A DNA stretch of 35,306 nt from an uncultured Erythrobacter sp. (lineage in GTDB: Bacteria > Pseudomonadota > Alphaproteobacteria > Sphingomonadales > Sphingomonadaceae): NCBI GenBank assembly GCA_947503155.1, contig CANNCL010000002.1:740637-775942 (forward strand). The letters run 5' to 3'. The position numbers and the translations under genes are program-made. Shown piece after piece: positions 7,260-16,650 of this stretch (position 1 is its first letter; each line of letters begins with the position of its first letter). The notes beneath the pieces are model-generated. The model worked only from the letters and a program-made list of their open reading frames with translations. It made no database searches and was not told the origin of the DNA.

Positions 7260-9608
7260 TCATTTTTTACGCCGACCCTGATGGCGGATATTTCCGGGCC
7301 GCCCGCGCGCACCGGATTTGAATTTGCCAGCTCTTTTGGGCGGACCACCAGGTTTGCGGTAGCGATCATCGGAGCGTTTTGCGCGCACCTCAATCGCATT
7401 GCCATCGGCATCAACCGGCACGAATTTGAGCGCGCCGGTGAGCGCATTGGATTCGGCAAGTTTCAACTTCAACCGGTCGCCGGATGAATAGGTCGTCCCG
7501 CTATTCTCTCCGATTAACGATTGAGACGCCTCATCATGGCGGAAATATTCATCGCCCAGCGTCGAAATCGGCACCAAACCGTCTCCGCCAAGCCCAACGA
7601 TGGTGGCAAAGAACCCGAAACCTTGCACACCGGTAATGCGGGTGTCGAACGTTTCGCCCACCCGTCCCGATAGCCACGCAGCGACGTAGCGGTCGATAGT
7701 GTCCCGTTCCGCCTCCATCGCGCGGCGTTCGGTCGCGCTGATCGCGTCGCATATTTCCTGAAGGCTCGCGCGGTCTTTGTCCGAAAGGCCGGTGGCGTCT
7801 GGTAGGTCAACCTTGGGCTTGGGCTGTTCCAGTTTGTATCCGTCCACCAAAGCGCGGTGGACGAGCAAATCGGCATAGCGGCGAATGGGCGATGTGAAAT
7901 GCGCGTAAGAACCGAGCGCGAGGCCAAAATGGCCGCCATTTGCGGGGCCGTAGAATGCTTGCATCTGAGTGCGCAGGACAGCCTCCATAACCTGAGCTTT
8001 TTCAGATTCTTCGGTGACGTCTTTCAGCAATCGGTTGAAGAGACCCGGCGTAATCACCTGACCCATCGCCAGTTTCTTGCCCATCGTGCCCATATATTCG
8101 CGCAATGCGATCAATTTTTCGCGGCTTGGCGTGTCATGGACACGGTACACAACCGGGGTGTTCTTCGCCTCCAACGCCTTTGCCGCCGCGACATTGGCAG
8201 CGATCATAAAGTCTTCGACAACACGGTGCGCATCGAGCCTCTCTCGCACGGCGATCTCTGCGATTTGCCCCTCATCATTCAGCATTACGCGCCGTTCGGG
8301 CAGGTCCAAGTCAAGCGGATCACGCGCCGCCCGTGCCTCTGCCAAAACCTTCCAGGCATCCCACAGATTCGCGAGATATTCCGGCGGAGTGCCTGTATCG
8401 ACGGCGGCCTGCGCGTCTTCATAGGCGATGTTGTGATGGATGCGCACAATTGCACGGGTGAAACGGTGCTTTGTAATTTGGCCCGCCGCATCAATATGCA
8501 GGTGACACGCCATCGCCGCGCGGTCTTCATTTTCGCGCAAAGAACACACATCCGCCGAAAGAATTTCGGGCAGCATCGGCACAACGCGGTCTGGGAAATA
8601 GACCGAATTGCCGCGCTTTCGTGCTTCGCGGTCAAGCGCGCTGCCGGGCCGCACATAAAACGACACATCGGCAATCGCGACCAGCGCGTTAAAACCGCCC
8701 TTGCCATCGGGCTCCGCCCAGATCGCATCATCGTGATCGCGCGCATCGGCGGGATCAATCGCGACAATCGGCAAAGCGCGCAGGTCTTCGCGTTTGTCTT
8801 CGGACAGCGCCAATTCGGTCGCGGCCTCGGCCTCTTTCATCACCTCATCAGGGAAAGTGTGCGGGATGCCGTGTTTGGCAATTGCGATCAGGCTGAAACT
8901 GCCCGGCGCCAATGGATCGCCGACGACTTCGATGACTTTCAGGCCGGATCGTTCGCTGCGCCCCGTCTGTTCAGCGATCACCAATTGGCCTGCTTCGGCC
9001 TCACCGACATCGCTGATCGGGGATGACCGGCGGATGCGTTTATCGACGGGGGCAAGCCATGCTTTGCCGCTCGCATCAATCTCTACCACGCCCATCAACC
9101 CTTCGGTGCGGGCGGGTAATTTCTTTATGGGATAGGCGAACCACGCGCCGTCTTTTTCCTCTGTGCGCGACAACACCCGGTCGCCGCGTTTGAGCGCCGG
9201 GGTCCGGCGCGCTTTGGTGTCTTTACCCCGGCCGTTTCCAGCGCCCTTCAATTCGCGCACGATCAGGCGCGGCGGATCGCCCTCTGCATCGGTGGCCCAA
9301 TTGTCGGGGATCGCAATCGGCTCGCCATCCTCGATAGCGACCACGCGCAAAACGGTGACTTTGGGTATGCCGCCCATTTGCTGATAGGCGCTTTTCTTAC
9401 CGTCGATCAGGCCTTCTTCCGCCATGTCCTTCAGCAAGCGTTTGAGCGCAATTTTCTCTTGCCCCTTTAGCCCGAAGGCCTTGGCGATCTCGCGCTTTCC
9501 GGCGGGATCGCGGGAGGTTTGGATAAATTCCAAAACCTGATTTTTTGTGGGCATACCCATGCCGTCTTTGGACGGGGGCGTCGTATTATGCGGGGATCGT
9601 TTGGCCAT
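7260..9608 (-). CDS. rnr: Ribonuclease R
   Basis: 782 residues. A processive 3'-to-5' exoribonuclease that degrades structured RNA and takes part in RNA quality control. An N-terminal winged-helix region (about 20-75) is followed by cold-shock domains (about 80-240). The RNB catalytic domain starts near 265, with the metal-binding Asp cluster IDPADARDHDDAIW at 284-297. HFTSPIRRYADLLVHRAL is the RNase II-family signature. An S1 domain (about 650-735) and a basic tail ending QGRRKK follow. It lies 36 bases after the M28 peptidase gene on the same strand and converges on the Usp gene with 25 bases between stops. Confidence 0.97.
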   Translation of the reverse strand: MAKRSPHNTTPPSKDGMGMPTKNQVLEFIQTSRDPAGKREIAKAFGLKGQEKIALKRLLKDMAEEGLIDGKKSAYQQMGGIPKVTVLRVVAIEDGEPIAIPDNWATDAEGDPPRLIVRELKGAGNGRGKDTKARRTPALKRGDRVLSRTEEKDGAWFAYPIKKLPARTEGLMGVVEIDASGKAWLAPVDKRIRRSSPISDVGEAEAGQLVIAEQTGRSERSGLKVIEVVGDPLAPGSFSLIAIAKHGIPHTFPDEVMKEAEAATELALSEDKREDLRALPIVAIDPADARDHDDAIWAEPDGKGGFNALVAIADVSFYVRPGSALDREARKRGNSVYFPDRVVPMLPEILSADVCSLRENEDRAAMACHLHIDAAGQITKHRFTRAIVRIHHNIAYEDAQAAVDTGTPPEYLANLWDAWKVLAEARAARDPLDLDLPERRVMLNDEGQIAEIAVRERLDAHRVVEDFMIAANVAAAKALEAKNTPVVYRVHDTPSREKLIALREYMGTMGKKLAMGQVITPGLFNRLLKDVTEESEKAQVMEAVLRTQMQAFYGPANGGHFGLALGSYAHFTSPIRRYADLLVHRALVDGYKLEQPKPKVDLPDATGLSDKDRASLQEICDAISATERRAMEAERDTIDRYVAAWLSGRVGETFDTRITGVQGFGFFATIVGLGGDGLVPISTLGDEYFRHDEASQSLIGENSGTTYSSGDRLKLKLAESNALTGALKFVPVDADGNAIEVRAKRSDDRYRKPGGPPKRAGKFKSGARGRPGNIRHQGRRKK

Positions 9609-9644
9609 GACGCGGCCCTACCTGCTCGCTTGATGAGTGGGAAG

Positions 9645-11090
9645 TTATTCCTCTGTTTCGGGTTGTTCAACCGGCTCAAACGCGCCGCCGGGGACAGCGG
9701 TGGAGATCGGCGAGCAATATTTCCCGTTGCAGGCCGACACGCCGAAGAGCCAATCATCGCCGCGAACACCTTCAAGCCGCGTACCTGATATATATACAGG
9801 AACCCCCTGAACCGGTCCGGTCCCACCGATTGTGTCACCATCAGAAGGCGGATTTTCCAGAATTGAAACTGGTTCATCATCCCAATATGACTGATCCGTG
9901 GCCCGTTTCCAGACCACAAACCGGTCCGCGCCAAATGCTTGACTCCATTCGAGCTGGGTGAATGTCTTCACGACCGCATCCGCCGTCACACTCGGCGGCA
10001 TCGGCGCCATCGCAAGCCGGTTGAGCGCCCGCACATTCAGCACGCTCGCGCGGGTCAGATAGGTCCAATCCAGCTCATCCGCAGTGTCGCCATAAGTAAC
10101 GCCGTCTTCGACACGCAAATCCTGATGCTGGTGATCGTAATCCTCGACCGAGACCGTGACGCGCACCGCCGGATAGCCGCGATCAAGGAACGGGATTTGG
10201 TCCCCGCCCCGGCCCATCCGGTCGGTCCGCCAAATTTGGCGCACTTGCATCCCATCGGGATATTCTGCCGCTAAATCCGCAAGCCAGCGCGACAGATTGC
10301 GCCCGGGCGAATCGTTCTCTCCGCCAAACCGGCGTTGAAGCGCGCGCAGACGCGGGGTGGAATCGGCCCGCAAACCTTCTGAAAAGACACGGACATAATC
10401 CGGCTCGCAATAACCGTCTGAACCACACGAATTGCCGATCATGTCATTGTTGAGCACGGCTTTCACCGTCATGCCTTGCTCACCAACCCAATCGGCCAGA
10501 ATGCCAGCGCCATACAGCCCTTGCTCCTCGCCCGTCAGCAGGGCGTAGATAATCGTGGATGGGTATTCACGCTGCGACAGGATGCGCGCGGCCTCCAGCA
10601 CCATGACGCTGCCCGAACCGTCATCATTGGCTCCGGGCGCGTCATCCACACCATTGAGCGGATCGGTGACGCGGCTGTCATAATGGCCTTGGACAATAAT
10701 CACTTCATTGGGGCGCTGTGTGCCGCGTTGGATGGCAACAGCGTTTCTGATCAAGGTGGGCTGAGGGATGCGCCGGCCATCGGGTTCAACCACGCGGCCA
10801 ACCGGCATCACGTCAAGGCAATCGCTGCAATCCGCGCTCATCCGCCCGAATTCGGCCAATGCCCAATCGACCGCGGCTCCGATGCCGCGTTCTGGATCGG
10901 TTTGCGTGGACAAAGTGTGCCGCGTACCAAAACCGATGATCGTGTCCATGTCCGCGCGCAGACGCGCCTCGGACACTTCGGCGCCCGGATCATCCGCCGC
11001 TGACGCCGCGGTTTCGGCATGACCATCCGCCAATAGCGGAGCGGCGAGGAATGCGAGCGGTGCTGCGAAGAGCGCGAGAGGTTTGATCAT
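9645..11090 (-). CDS. Secreted M28-family metallopeptidase
   Basis: 481 residues from the ATG at 11090; a longer frame upstream would overlap proS and lacks a signal peptide. The chosen start gives a clear signal sequence (LALFAAPLAFLAAPLLADG). The M28 di-zinc ligands are visible: H136 in GHYDSR, D156 in APGANDDGSG, E188/E189 in TGEEQ, D216 in NNDMIG, and a His in DYDHQHQD around 320. The C-terminal 120 residues look like a fibronectin-type or similar beta domain with a Cys pair. It is probably a periplasmic or secreted aminopeptidase or carboxypeptidase. It begins 31 bases after proS. Confidence 0.9.
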   Translation of the reverse strand: MIKPLALFAAPLAFLAAPLLADGHAETAASAADDPGAEVSEARLRADMDTIIGFGTRHTLSTQTDPERGIGAAVDWALAEFGRMSADCSDCLDVMPVGRVVEPDGRRIPQPTLIRNAVAIQRGTQRPNEVIIVQGHYDSRVTDPLNGVDDAPGANDDGSGSVMVLEAARILSQREYPSTIIYALLTGEEQGLYGAGILADWVGEQGMTVKAVLNNDMIGNSCGSDGYCEPDYVRVFSEGLRADSTPRLRALQRRFGGENDSPGRNLSRWLADLAAEYPDGMQVRQIWRTDRMGRGGDQIPFLDRGYPAVRVTVSVEDYDHQHQDLRVEDGVTYGDTADELDWTYLTRASVLNVRALNRLAMAPMPPSVTADAVVKTFTQLEWSQAFGADRFVVWKRATDQSYWDDEPVSILENPPSDGDTIGGTGPVQGVPVYISGTRLEGVRGDDWLFGVSACNGKYCSPISTAVPGGAFEPVEQPETEE

Positions 11091-11121
11091 GCCCCGGTTG
11101 TGCCGGGCCATGTCCGCCAAA

Positions 11122-12666
11122 TCAATAGGCGCGCGCGACCAAAATCCGTTCCGCCGCAGGTTCGCCGGTAAAGATGCAAGTGCCATCCGCCGCCGCGCCA
11201 TCGCGCGGGACGTTGCGAATGGTGAGTTTCTCACCCTTCAACTGCTCCACCACTTGCTCAAGCGCCGCGCCGGTCGGCTTTGACCATTGCACTTCGACCC
11301 AGCCGGGGAATTTGCCATTCGATGCAAAGAATTCGGTGACCTGCGCCCATTCGGTCAGGCCGCGCGTGATGTTTGCATCGCGGCGGTCGCGGGCTTCTTG
11401 ATACAGGCTGGCTTGAATGTCTTCGAGCAAAGCCGAAGCGCCCGCCGCAAAATCCTCTCGCGTTACGAATTGCATTGCCGGTTTGCCATTTTCCGCGTTC
11501 CACAATTGATCGCGGCGCAGCATCGCAACCTTGCCATTTTCCATATCGCGCGGGCCAACTTCGATCACGATAGGCGCGCCTTTGCGGACCCAGTCCCAAC
11601 GCTTTGCTGTCGCCTTGCCGGGGCTTTTGTCGAGCAGAATTCGCAGCGGTTCGCCCAGCGCGGAAAGACCCATCAGCGATGCGTGCAATTCCTCACAATA
11701 GGCGAGCACAGCCTCATCCTCAGGCTTCTCTCGAAGCATCGGCAGGATCACGATTTGATGCGGCGCAATACGCGGCGGTACACGCAATCCGTCATCATCG
11801 CCGTGGGTCATAACAACGCCGCCAATCAGCCGCGTCGATGTGCCCCAACTGGTCGTATGGCAATGCTGCTGAACGCCTTCGCGGTCCTGATATTGAATGC
11901 CGGCGGCGGTTGCAAAATTGGTGCCGAGATAATGCGATGTGCCCGCCTGAAGCGCTTTGCCATCCTGCATCATCGCTTCGATCGACCACGTTTCATCCGC
12001 TCCGGGGAAACGTTCATTTTCCGGCTTTTCGCCAGCAATGACTGGCATGGCCAGGTCTTCTTCCACGCAGGCGCGGTACATTTCTAACGCGCGGTGCGTC
12101 TCTTCCAATGCTTCTTCGCGGTTGGCATGGGCGGTGTGCCCTTCTTGCCAAAGAAATTCGCTCGTGCGCAGGAACATCCGCGTGCGCATTTCCCAGCGTA
12201 CAACATTGCCCCATTGATTGATCTTAAGCGGCAGGTTGCGCCACGATTGGATCCAGCGCGCCATCGCATCACCAATAATCGTTTCCGATGTCGGGCGCAC
12301 GACCAGCGGCTCTTCGAGCTTAGCGGAAGGGTCAGGAATAAGCTTGCCGTCCCCGCCCGCGATCAAGCGGTGGTGCGTGACAACCGCCATTTCCTTGGCG
12401 AAGCCTTCGACATGTTCCGCTTCGCGTTCAAAATTGGCGAGCGGGATGAAGATTGGGAAATAGGTGTTTTGAACACCGGCGGCTTTGATCCGGTCATCCA
12501 TCAGGCGCTGAACACGTTCCCAAATGCCGTAACCCCACGGCTTGATAACCATGCATCCGCGAACGCCGGATTCTTCGGCGAGATCGGCCGCGCTGATCAC
12601 TTCTTGGTACCATTTGGCGAAGTCGTCATCGCGCTTTATGTTCAGCGCGTGCCTGATGTTTGCCAC
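11122..12666 (-). CDS. proS: Prolyl-tRNA synthetase, archaeal/eukaryotic type (type 3)
   Basis: 514 residues. It charges tRNA-Pro. The class II core shows KPWGYGIWERVQ, YFPIFIPL, RPTSETI, and the RWEMRTRMFLRTSEFLWQEGHTAH motif 2 block. The sequence resembles the eukaryotic/archaeal form, with a C-terminal extension ending in tyrosine (ARAY). It lacks the editing insertion of the standard bacterial form. Many alphaproteobacteria carry a shorter form of roughly 440 residues, so the type is noteworthy. The start is GTG, preceded by AGGAAAATT at ideal distance. Confidence 0.95.
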   Translation of the reverse strand: MANIRHALNIKRDDDFAKWYQEVISAADLAEESGVRGCMVIKPWGYGIWERVQRLMDDRIKAAGVQNTYFPIFIPLANFEREAEHVEGFAKEMAVVTHHRLIAGGDGKLIPDPSAKLEEPLVVRPTSETIIGDAMARWIQSWRNLPLKINQWGNVVRWEMRTRMFLRTSEFLWQEGHTAHANREEALEETHRALEMYRACVEEDLAMPVIAGEKPENERFPGADETWSIEAMMQDGKALQAGTSHYLGTNFATAAGIQYQDREGVQQHCHTTSWGTSTRLIGGVVMTHGDDDGLRVPPRIAPHQIVILPMLREKPEDEAVLAYCEELHASLMGLSALGEPLRILLDKSPGKATAKRWDWVRKGAPIVIEVGPRDMENGKVAMLRRDQLWNAENGKPAMQFVTREDFAAGASALLEDIQASLYQEARDRRDANITRGLTEWAQVTEFFASNGKFPGWVEVQWSKPTGAALEQVVEQLKGEKLTIRNVPRDGAAADGTCIFTGEPAAERILVARAY

Positions 12667-12714
12667 AATTTTCCTGCCTAAAAAGGTGTTTTGAAAGAGC
12701 CCCAGCCCGTGGCT

Positions 12715-13311
12715 CTATTTGCCCAATTCGTCCAGCTTCTTTTGCATAGCGGCCATCTGATCACGCAGCGCCGAAATCTCTTCAGAAGACGTATCTGCTG
12801 CGGGTGTTGCTTGTTTCGCAGCGGCTTTCTTGTTTGATCCCGGAATGCCGCCGGGGATCAATGTATCCGCCGCCGCGCGCATCAATGCCATGTTGGTTTC
12901 ATGGATGGCAGAGAGGGGATTGGCGCTCATACCTTTGTCAAAAGCTTCGCGGATTTTGGTCTGGTTCTGGCGAAAATTCGTCATGCTCGCCTCCAGATAA
13001 GACGGCATCAGCGTTTGCATGGAATTGCCATACATGCCGATCAATTGGCGCAGAAAGCTTACGGGGAGCATTTGCCCGCCATTCGATTCTTCATCCATGA
13101 TGATTTGGGTCAGGATGGAATGCGTGATGTCTTCGCCTGATTTCGCATCAAAGACCACAAACTCCACATTATCGCGAACCATTTTCGCCAAGTCTTCCAG
13201 CGTTATATAGCTGGAGGATGCCGTGTTATAGAGCCGCCGATTGGCGTATTTCTTGATGACCGTTGTGCCGTCTGCGACGTCCGGCGTCTTATCGTCTGAT
13301 TTGCGTGCCAT
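12715..13311 (-). CDS. phaR: Polyhydroxyalkanoate synthesis repressor PhaR
   Basis: 198 residues from the ATG at 13311, which has GGGGC upstream; a longer frame starting at 13374 is not credible. The N-terminal DNA/PHB-binding domain (about 17-80) has IKKYANRRLYNTASSSYITLEDL and FVVFDAKSGEDITHSILTQII. The middle (ESNGGQMLPVSFLRQLIGMYG) is the second PHB accumulation regulatory repeat. The tail is Ala/Lys-rich and ends in a short coiled coil. Homologues repress phasin and their own genes and are released by binding PHA granules. No PHA synthesis genes are in the window. Confidence 0.93.
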   Translation of the reverse strand: MARKSDDKTPDVADGTTVIKKYANRRLYNTASSSYITLEDLAKMVRDNVEFVVFDAKSGEDITHSILTQIIMDEESNGGQMLPVSFLRQLIGMYGNSMQTLMPSYLEASMTNFRQNQTKIREAFDKGMSANPLSAIHETNMALMRAAADTLIPGGIPGSNKKAAAKQATPAADTSSEEISALRDQMAAMQKKLDELGK

Positions 13312-13349
13312 GGGTGCCCCGATTTTCGTATTTTTTTGTATCTTAGCAT

Positions 13350-13364
13350 CTGCACAATGTGCAG
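13350..13364. promoter_or_regulatory. Perfect palindrome, candidate PhaR operator
   Basis: CTGCACA-A-TGTGCAG is an exact 7-bp inverted repeat with one central base, centred 46 bases before the phaR start. PhaR proteins are reported to bind TGC-rich inverted repeats with CTGC and GCAG half-sites, and to control their own genes. The half-sites match; the spacing (seven bases between CTGC and GCAG) is longer than I recall for some PhaR sites. Confidence 0.5.
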
Positions 13365-13401
13365 CGCAACACAAACGGGCGGCGTTTGTTCGCAGTTGCG
13401 G

Positions 13402-14436
13402 TCAACCGCGCATTCGGCGGCCCAACACGGTCAGCAATTCATATTGCGATAGAGTGGTTTGCTGCGCCGCATCAGCCAAATTGTAAGGGACACAAAGCCA
13501 ATCCCCTTCCCCCAATTTCGGCGCGCCGGTCAAATCAGCGACCACCATATCCATCGACACTTTGCCCAATAGCGGCAGCGCGATATCGCCGTGATACAAG
13601 GCGGCGCCCGGTCCGCGGCTGCGCAAGAAACCATCGGCATAGCCAAGCGACACTGTGCCAACGCGCATCGGTTTTTGCGCGGTGAATTCCCCGTTATATC
13701 CGACCGCATCGCCGGGTTTTAGATCGCGCGTTTGAATGATGGCCGCATCGAGCATGGCAACCTGCGCGATTTTCCCCGCCAATTCGCCGCGCGGGACGCC
13801 GCCATACAGGGCAAGGCCAGGACGTGTCAGATCGAATGCGTAATCTGTGCCCAGTGCAATTCCTGCGCTGTTGGCAAGGCTGGCCATGCGATGCGGAACG
13901 GCCGGCAAACAATCGCGAAACGCGCTCAATTGACGCGCATTCATCGGGCTGTCTTCATCCGCATTGGCAAGGTGGCTCATCAAAATATCGACTTTGAGCG
14001 CTTTGATCGCAGGATCGCTCAGATCAGCGGGAGCAACACCGAGCCGGTTGATCCCGGTGTCGATCATCAGGTGGCATGTGCCGCCGCCCGCTTTTGCCCA
14101 GCGCCGCGCCTGATCCAGAGAATTGATAACCGGGATCACGCCTGTGCTCAGGGCATATTCGGCATCTTCGCCGCGCACAGGTCCATGCAGAACCGCCAAT
14201 TGTTCAGGCGCAATATGGCGCAAGGCGGCGGGCACTTCGCTCCAATGCGCCACGAAAAACCGCCGCGCCCCCGCATCGCGCAGCGCCGGCAGGCACATAT
14301 CCACGCCCAGCCCGTAACAATCCGCCTTAATCGCCGCGCCAGCATCGGCCGCCCCGGATGCAGCATCCAAGGCGAGCCAATTGCTGGCGAGCGCCGCTGT
14401 ATCGACCCTCAGCCGGAGGGTCGGTTCAGGCGGCAC
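13402..14436 (-). CDS. alr: Alanine racemase
   Basis: 344 residues. It interconverts L- and D-alanine for peptidoglycan. The PLP lysine is K37 in AAIKADCYGLG, and the second catalytic base is Y247 in AVGYNGEF. Other family marks are MIDTGINRLGV, FDLTRPGLALYG and GKVSMDMVVADLT. The start is GTG, five bases after the MFS stop, with no strong ribosome site, so coupling to the transporter gene is likely. The gene is on the same strand as the transporter and phaR. Confidence 0.95.
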   Translation of the reverse strand: MPPEPTLRLRVDTAALASNWLALDAASGAADAGAAIKADCYGLGVDMCLPALRDAGARRFFVAHWSEVPAALRHIAPEQLAVLHGPVRGEDAEYALSTGVIPVINSLDQARRWAKAGGGTCHLMIDTGINRLGVAPADLSDPAIKALKVDILMSHLANADEDSPMNARQLSAFRDCLPAVPHRMASLANSAGIALGTDYAFDLTRPGLALYGGVPRGELAGKIAQVAMLDAAIIQTRDLKPGDAVGYNGEFTAQKPMRVGTVSLGYADGFLRSRGPGAALYHGDIALPLLGKVSMDMVVADLTGAPKLGEGDWLCVPYNLADAAQQTTLSQYELLTVLGRRMRG

Positions 14437-14441
14437 AATAG

Positions 14442-16097
14442 TCAGGAAACATCATCCTCAAAATCTTTCGGTGGGCCGCCAGACAGGCCCCACCATGCGA
14501 CAATGACGCCGAATGCAACCACGCCCCATGTGTACCAAAGGCCGGAGTACACATTGCCCGTGCTCGCCACGATTATGCCGGAAATCAGCGGCAAGAACCC
14601 GCCAAGATAGCCCGCACCGATGTGATACGGGATCGACATCGAAGAATAGCGGATACGCGGCGGGAACATTTCCGACAAAAGCGCCGCGACCGAACCATAA
14701 GTCAGCGCCGACAGACCGCCGAGCATCATCAAAGCGGCGATAATCCCGATAATATTGATCAGCGGCGGCACTTGCCGGCTAAAATCAAATCCTGATTGCG
14801 TCAGTGCCGCTTGCAGCCCCTCTGTCCGCGCAGAATTGTCATCCATCCATGTGTCGCCAATCGCAACCGGCGCGCCGCCAACGGTCAGGCTGAGCGTATC
14901 GCCCTGCTCCACCGTATAAGAAACGCCGCTCGAAGTGAGCGAACCCAAAACTTTGCCGCAATCGGTTTGCTGACGATCGAACAATTCGGCAAATGGATCG
15001 GTAACGCATTGCTGACCTGTCACCACGACCGGATTGCGTTCCGCCGCATCGGCAAGGCCGGGATTGGCGAGGCTGCCCATGAACCAAAAGATCGGGAAAA
15101 GGAGCACGAGCGATAGCAACGCGCCGATAATGATCGGCCGCTTGCGCCCGATCCGGTCCGACCATTTGCCGACCAGAATATAGAAACCCATCGACAGCGC
15201 GCCTGCGATCAGCAGGATAATCTCCACCGTCAATTCATCGAGCCGCATGTCCCCTTTCAGGAACGATAGGCTGGAGAAAAACGCGGTGTACCAGATTGTG
15301 GTCAGGATCCCCGCGACCCCGAACAGCGCCACGAAAATACGCTTTTTGTTACCGGGATAGGTGAAGCTTTCGATGAAGGGATTACCCGCGGTTTCGCCCG
15401 CTTCCTTCATCGCCACAAATACCGGGCTTTCAGACAATTTGAAACGCATCCAAAGCGAGATTGCGAGCAGCAAAATCGACAGCAGGAACGGCACGCGCCA
15501 GCCCCAATCGTTGAACGATTCCTCTGGAATAATCAGCCGGCAAAGGAGCACGACGATGATCGACAGGACAAACCCGCCGACAACGCTGGCTTGGATGAAA
15601 CTGGTATAATAACCGCGCTTATCCGGCGGTGCATGTTCGGCAACATAGATCGCCGCGCCGCCATATTCCCCGCCCAGAGCAAGACCCTGAAGCACGCGGA
15701 GGATGATGACGATGATCGGCGCGACTATCCCGATTTGATCGACCGTTGGGATCAAACCAACCCCAGCGGTGGCGATCCCCATCAGTGTGACGGTCACCAA
15801 AAACGTATATTTACGCCCCAATTTATCGCCGAGATATCCAAACAGAACAGCGCCAATAGGGCGGAACGCAAAACCAACAGCGAAGGTGGACCACACAAGC
15901 AACAAGCCCAGCGTGGGGTCGTCAACATCGTAAAACGCGTCCTTCAGAATGTAGGCAAGCGTTCCGTAGATGAAGAAATCATACCATTCGAAGATCGTGC
16001 CCGCGCTCGACGCTCCAACGACAAGGCGAATTTCCTTTGCCGTCGGCTCGCGCTGCGCAAGCGCGCCCGCCTCTGTACCCGCTGTAGTCGCTGTCAT
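14442..16097 (-). CDS. MFS transporter of the metabolite:H+ symporter type
   Basis: 551 residues. The N-terminal half shows GTIFEWYDFFIYG and FGYLGDKLGRKYTF, the typical MHS/MFS signatures, and LQGLALGGEYGGAAIYVAEHAP in the fourth to fifth helices. About 12 helices are predictable. Between helices 9 and 10 is an extra hydrophilic segment of about 100 residues (about 343-445) with two Cys (C364 and C380), which should face the periplasm. Substrates of this family are organic acids, osmolytes and similar; none can be named. The ATG has GGGGAAAC just upstream. It directly precedes alr. Confidence 0.92.
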   Translation of the reverse strand: MTATTAGTEAGALAQREPTAKEIRLVVGASSAGTIFEWYDFFIYGTLAYILKDAFYDVDDPTLGLLLVWSTFAVGFAFRPIGAVLFGYLGDKLGRKYTFLVTVTLMGIATAGVGLIPTVDQIGIVAPIIVIILRVLQGLALGGEYGGAAIYVAEHAPPDKRGYYTSFIQASVVGGFVLSIIVVLLCRLIIPEESFNDWGWRVPFLLSILLLAISLWMRFKLSESPVFVAMKEAGETAGNPFIESFTYPGNKKRIFVALFGVAGILTTIWYTAFFSSLSFLKGDMRLDELTVEIILLIAGALSMGFYILVGKWSDRIGRKRPIIIGALLSLVLLFPIFWFMGSLANPGLADAAERNPVVVTGQQCVTDPFAELFDRQQTDCGKVLGSLTSSGVSYTVEQGDTLSLTVGGAPVAIGDTWMDDNSARTEGLQAALTQSGFDFSRQVPPLINIIGIIAALMMLGGLSALTYGSVAALLSEMFPPRIRYSSMSIPYHIGAGYLGGFLPLISGIIVASTGNVYSGLWYTWGVVAFGVIVAWWGLSGGPPKDFEDDVS

Positions 16098-16212
16098 GTT
16101 TCCCCGTTTCCCATCAAAATGCTGGCTCTTTGGCCCTTGCAGCGCGTAGCTTTAGCGAGGGCGCGCGGCGGATGAAAGCGGTCATGTTGATAGTGGCGTG
16201 CTTGCCGCGAAT

Positions 16213-16650
16213 TTACTGCGACAAAGCGGTCGTCGCGGCCCTCCACGGCAACAGCAATGCGTCATGCCGGCCAGGATGCGGCAAAGCGGGTTCAAGCGCA
16301 TCAAACCCCGGCCAATCCGGCAATCCGCCTTCCCCGCGCAGCCACGCTTCTATCGCTGTGCAAGTGGCGGGGAGATCAAAGCTGCGCCGCCCGATTGCCG
16401 ATGCCGCCATAATCGCGGCGGAGCTTTGACCGATGGCGCATGCTGTAACTTGCAGGCCGATTGCATCAACGCGTCCATCCGCGCCGCAATCTAAGCCGAT
16501 GTCCAATGTGCTGCCGCAAGTGCGCGAGCGTGCCTCCGCCTGATACTGGTATGGGCCGGCCAGCGGAAACTCCGCCAATTGGGCCGACAATGCCAAAAGG
16601 CGCGGTGTGTAGAGTTTTGCAGGACGAGCGGGCGCGGCCCGCCGGGTCAT
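16213..16650 (-). CDS. NifU/IscU-like iron-sulfur scaffold protein
   Basis: 145 residues. The pattern resembles the IscU/SufU N-terminal scaffold domain: RTCGSTLDIGL (C45) and LQVTACAIGQSSAAIMAAS (C71). The usual Asp after the first Cys-Gly is replaced by Ser. The third ligand normally sits in an R-x-x-C block near the C-terminus; here the aligned block is GRHDALLLPW, with no Cys. C55 and C97 exist elsewhere. It may be a divergent scaffold or carrier rather than a standard one. The ATG overlaps the cvpA stop by four bases (ATGA). Confidence 0.78.
   Translation of the reverse strand: MTRRAAPARPAKLYTPRLLALSAQLAEFPLAGPYQYQAEARSRTCGSTLDIGLDCGADGRVDAIGLQVTACAIGQSSAAIMAASAIGRRSFDLPATCTAIEAWLRGEGGLPDWPGFDALEPALPHPGRHDALLLPWRAATTALSQ

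Noticed and set aside
7857..9026. A 389-codon plus-strand frame opposite rnr
   Set aside because: Antisense shadow of the RNase R coding region, no recognisable motifs.
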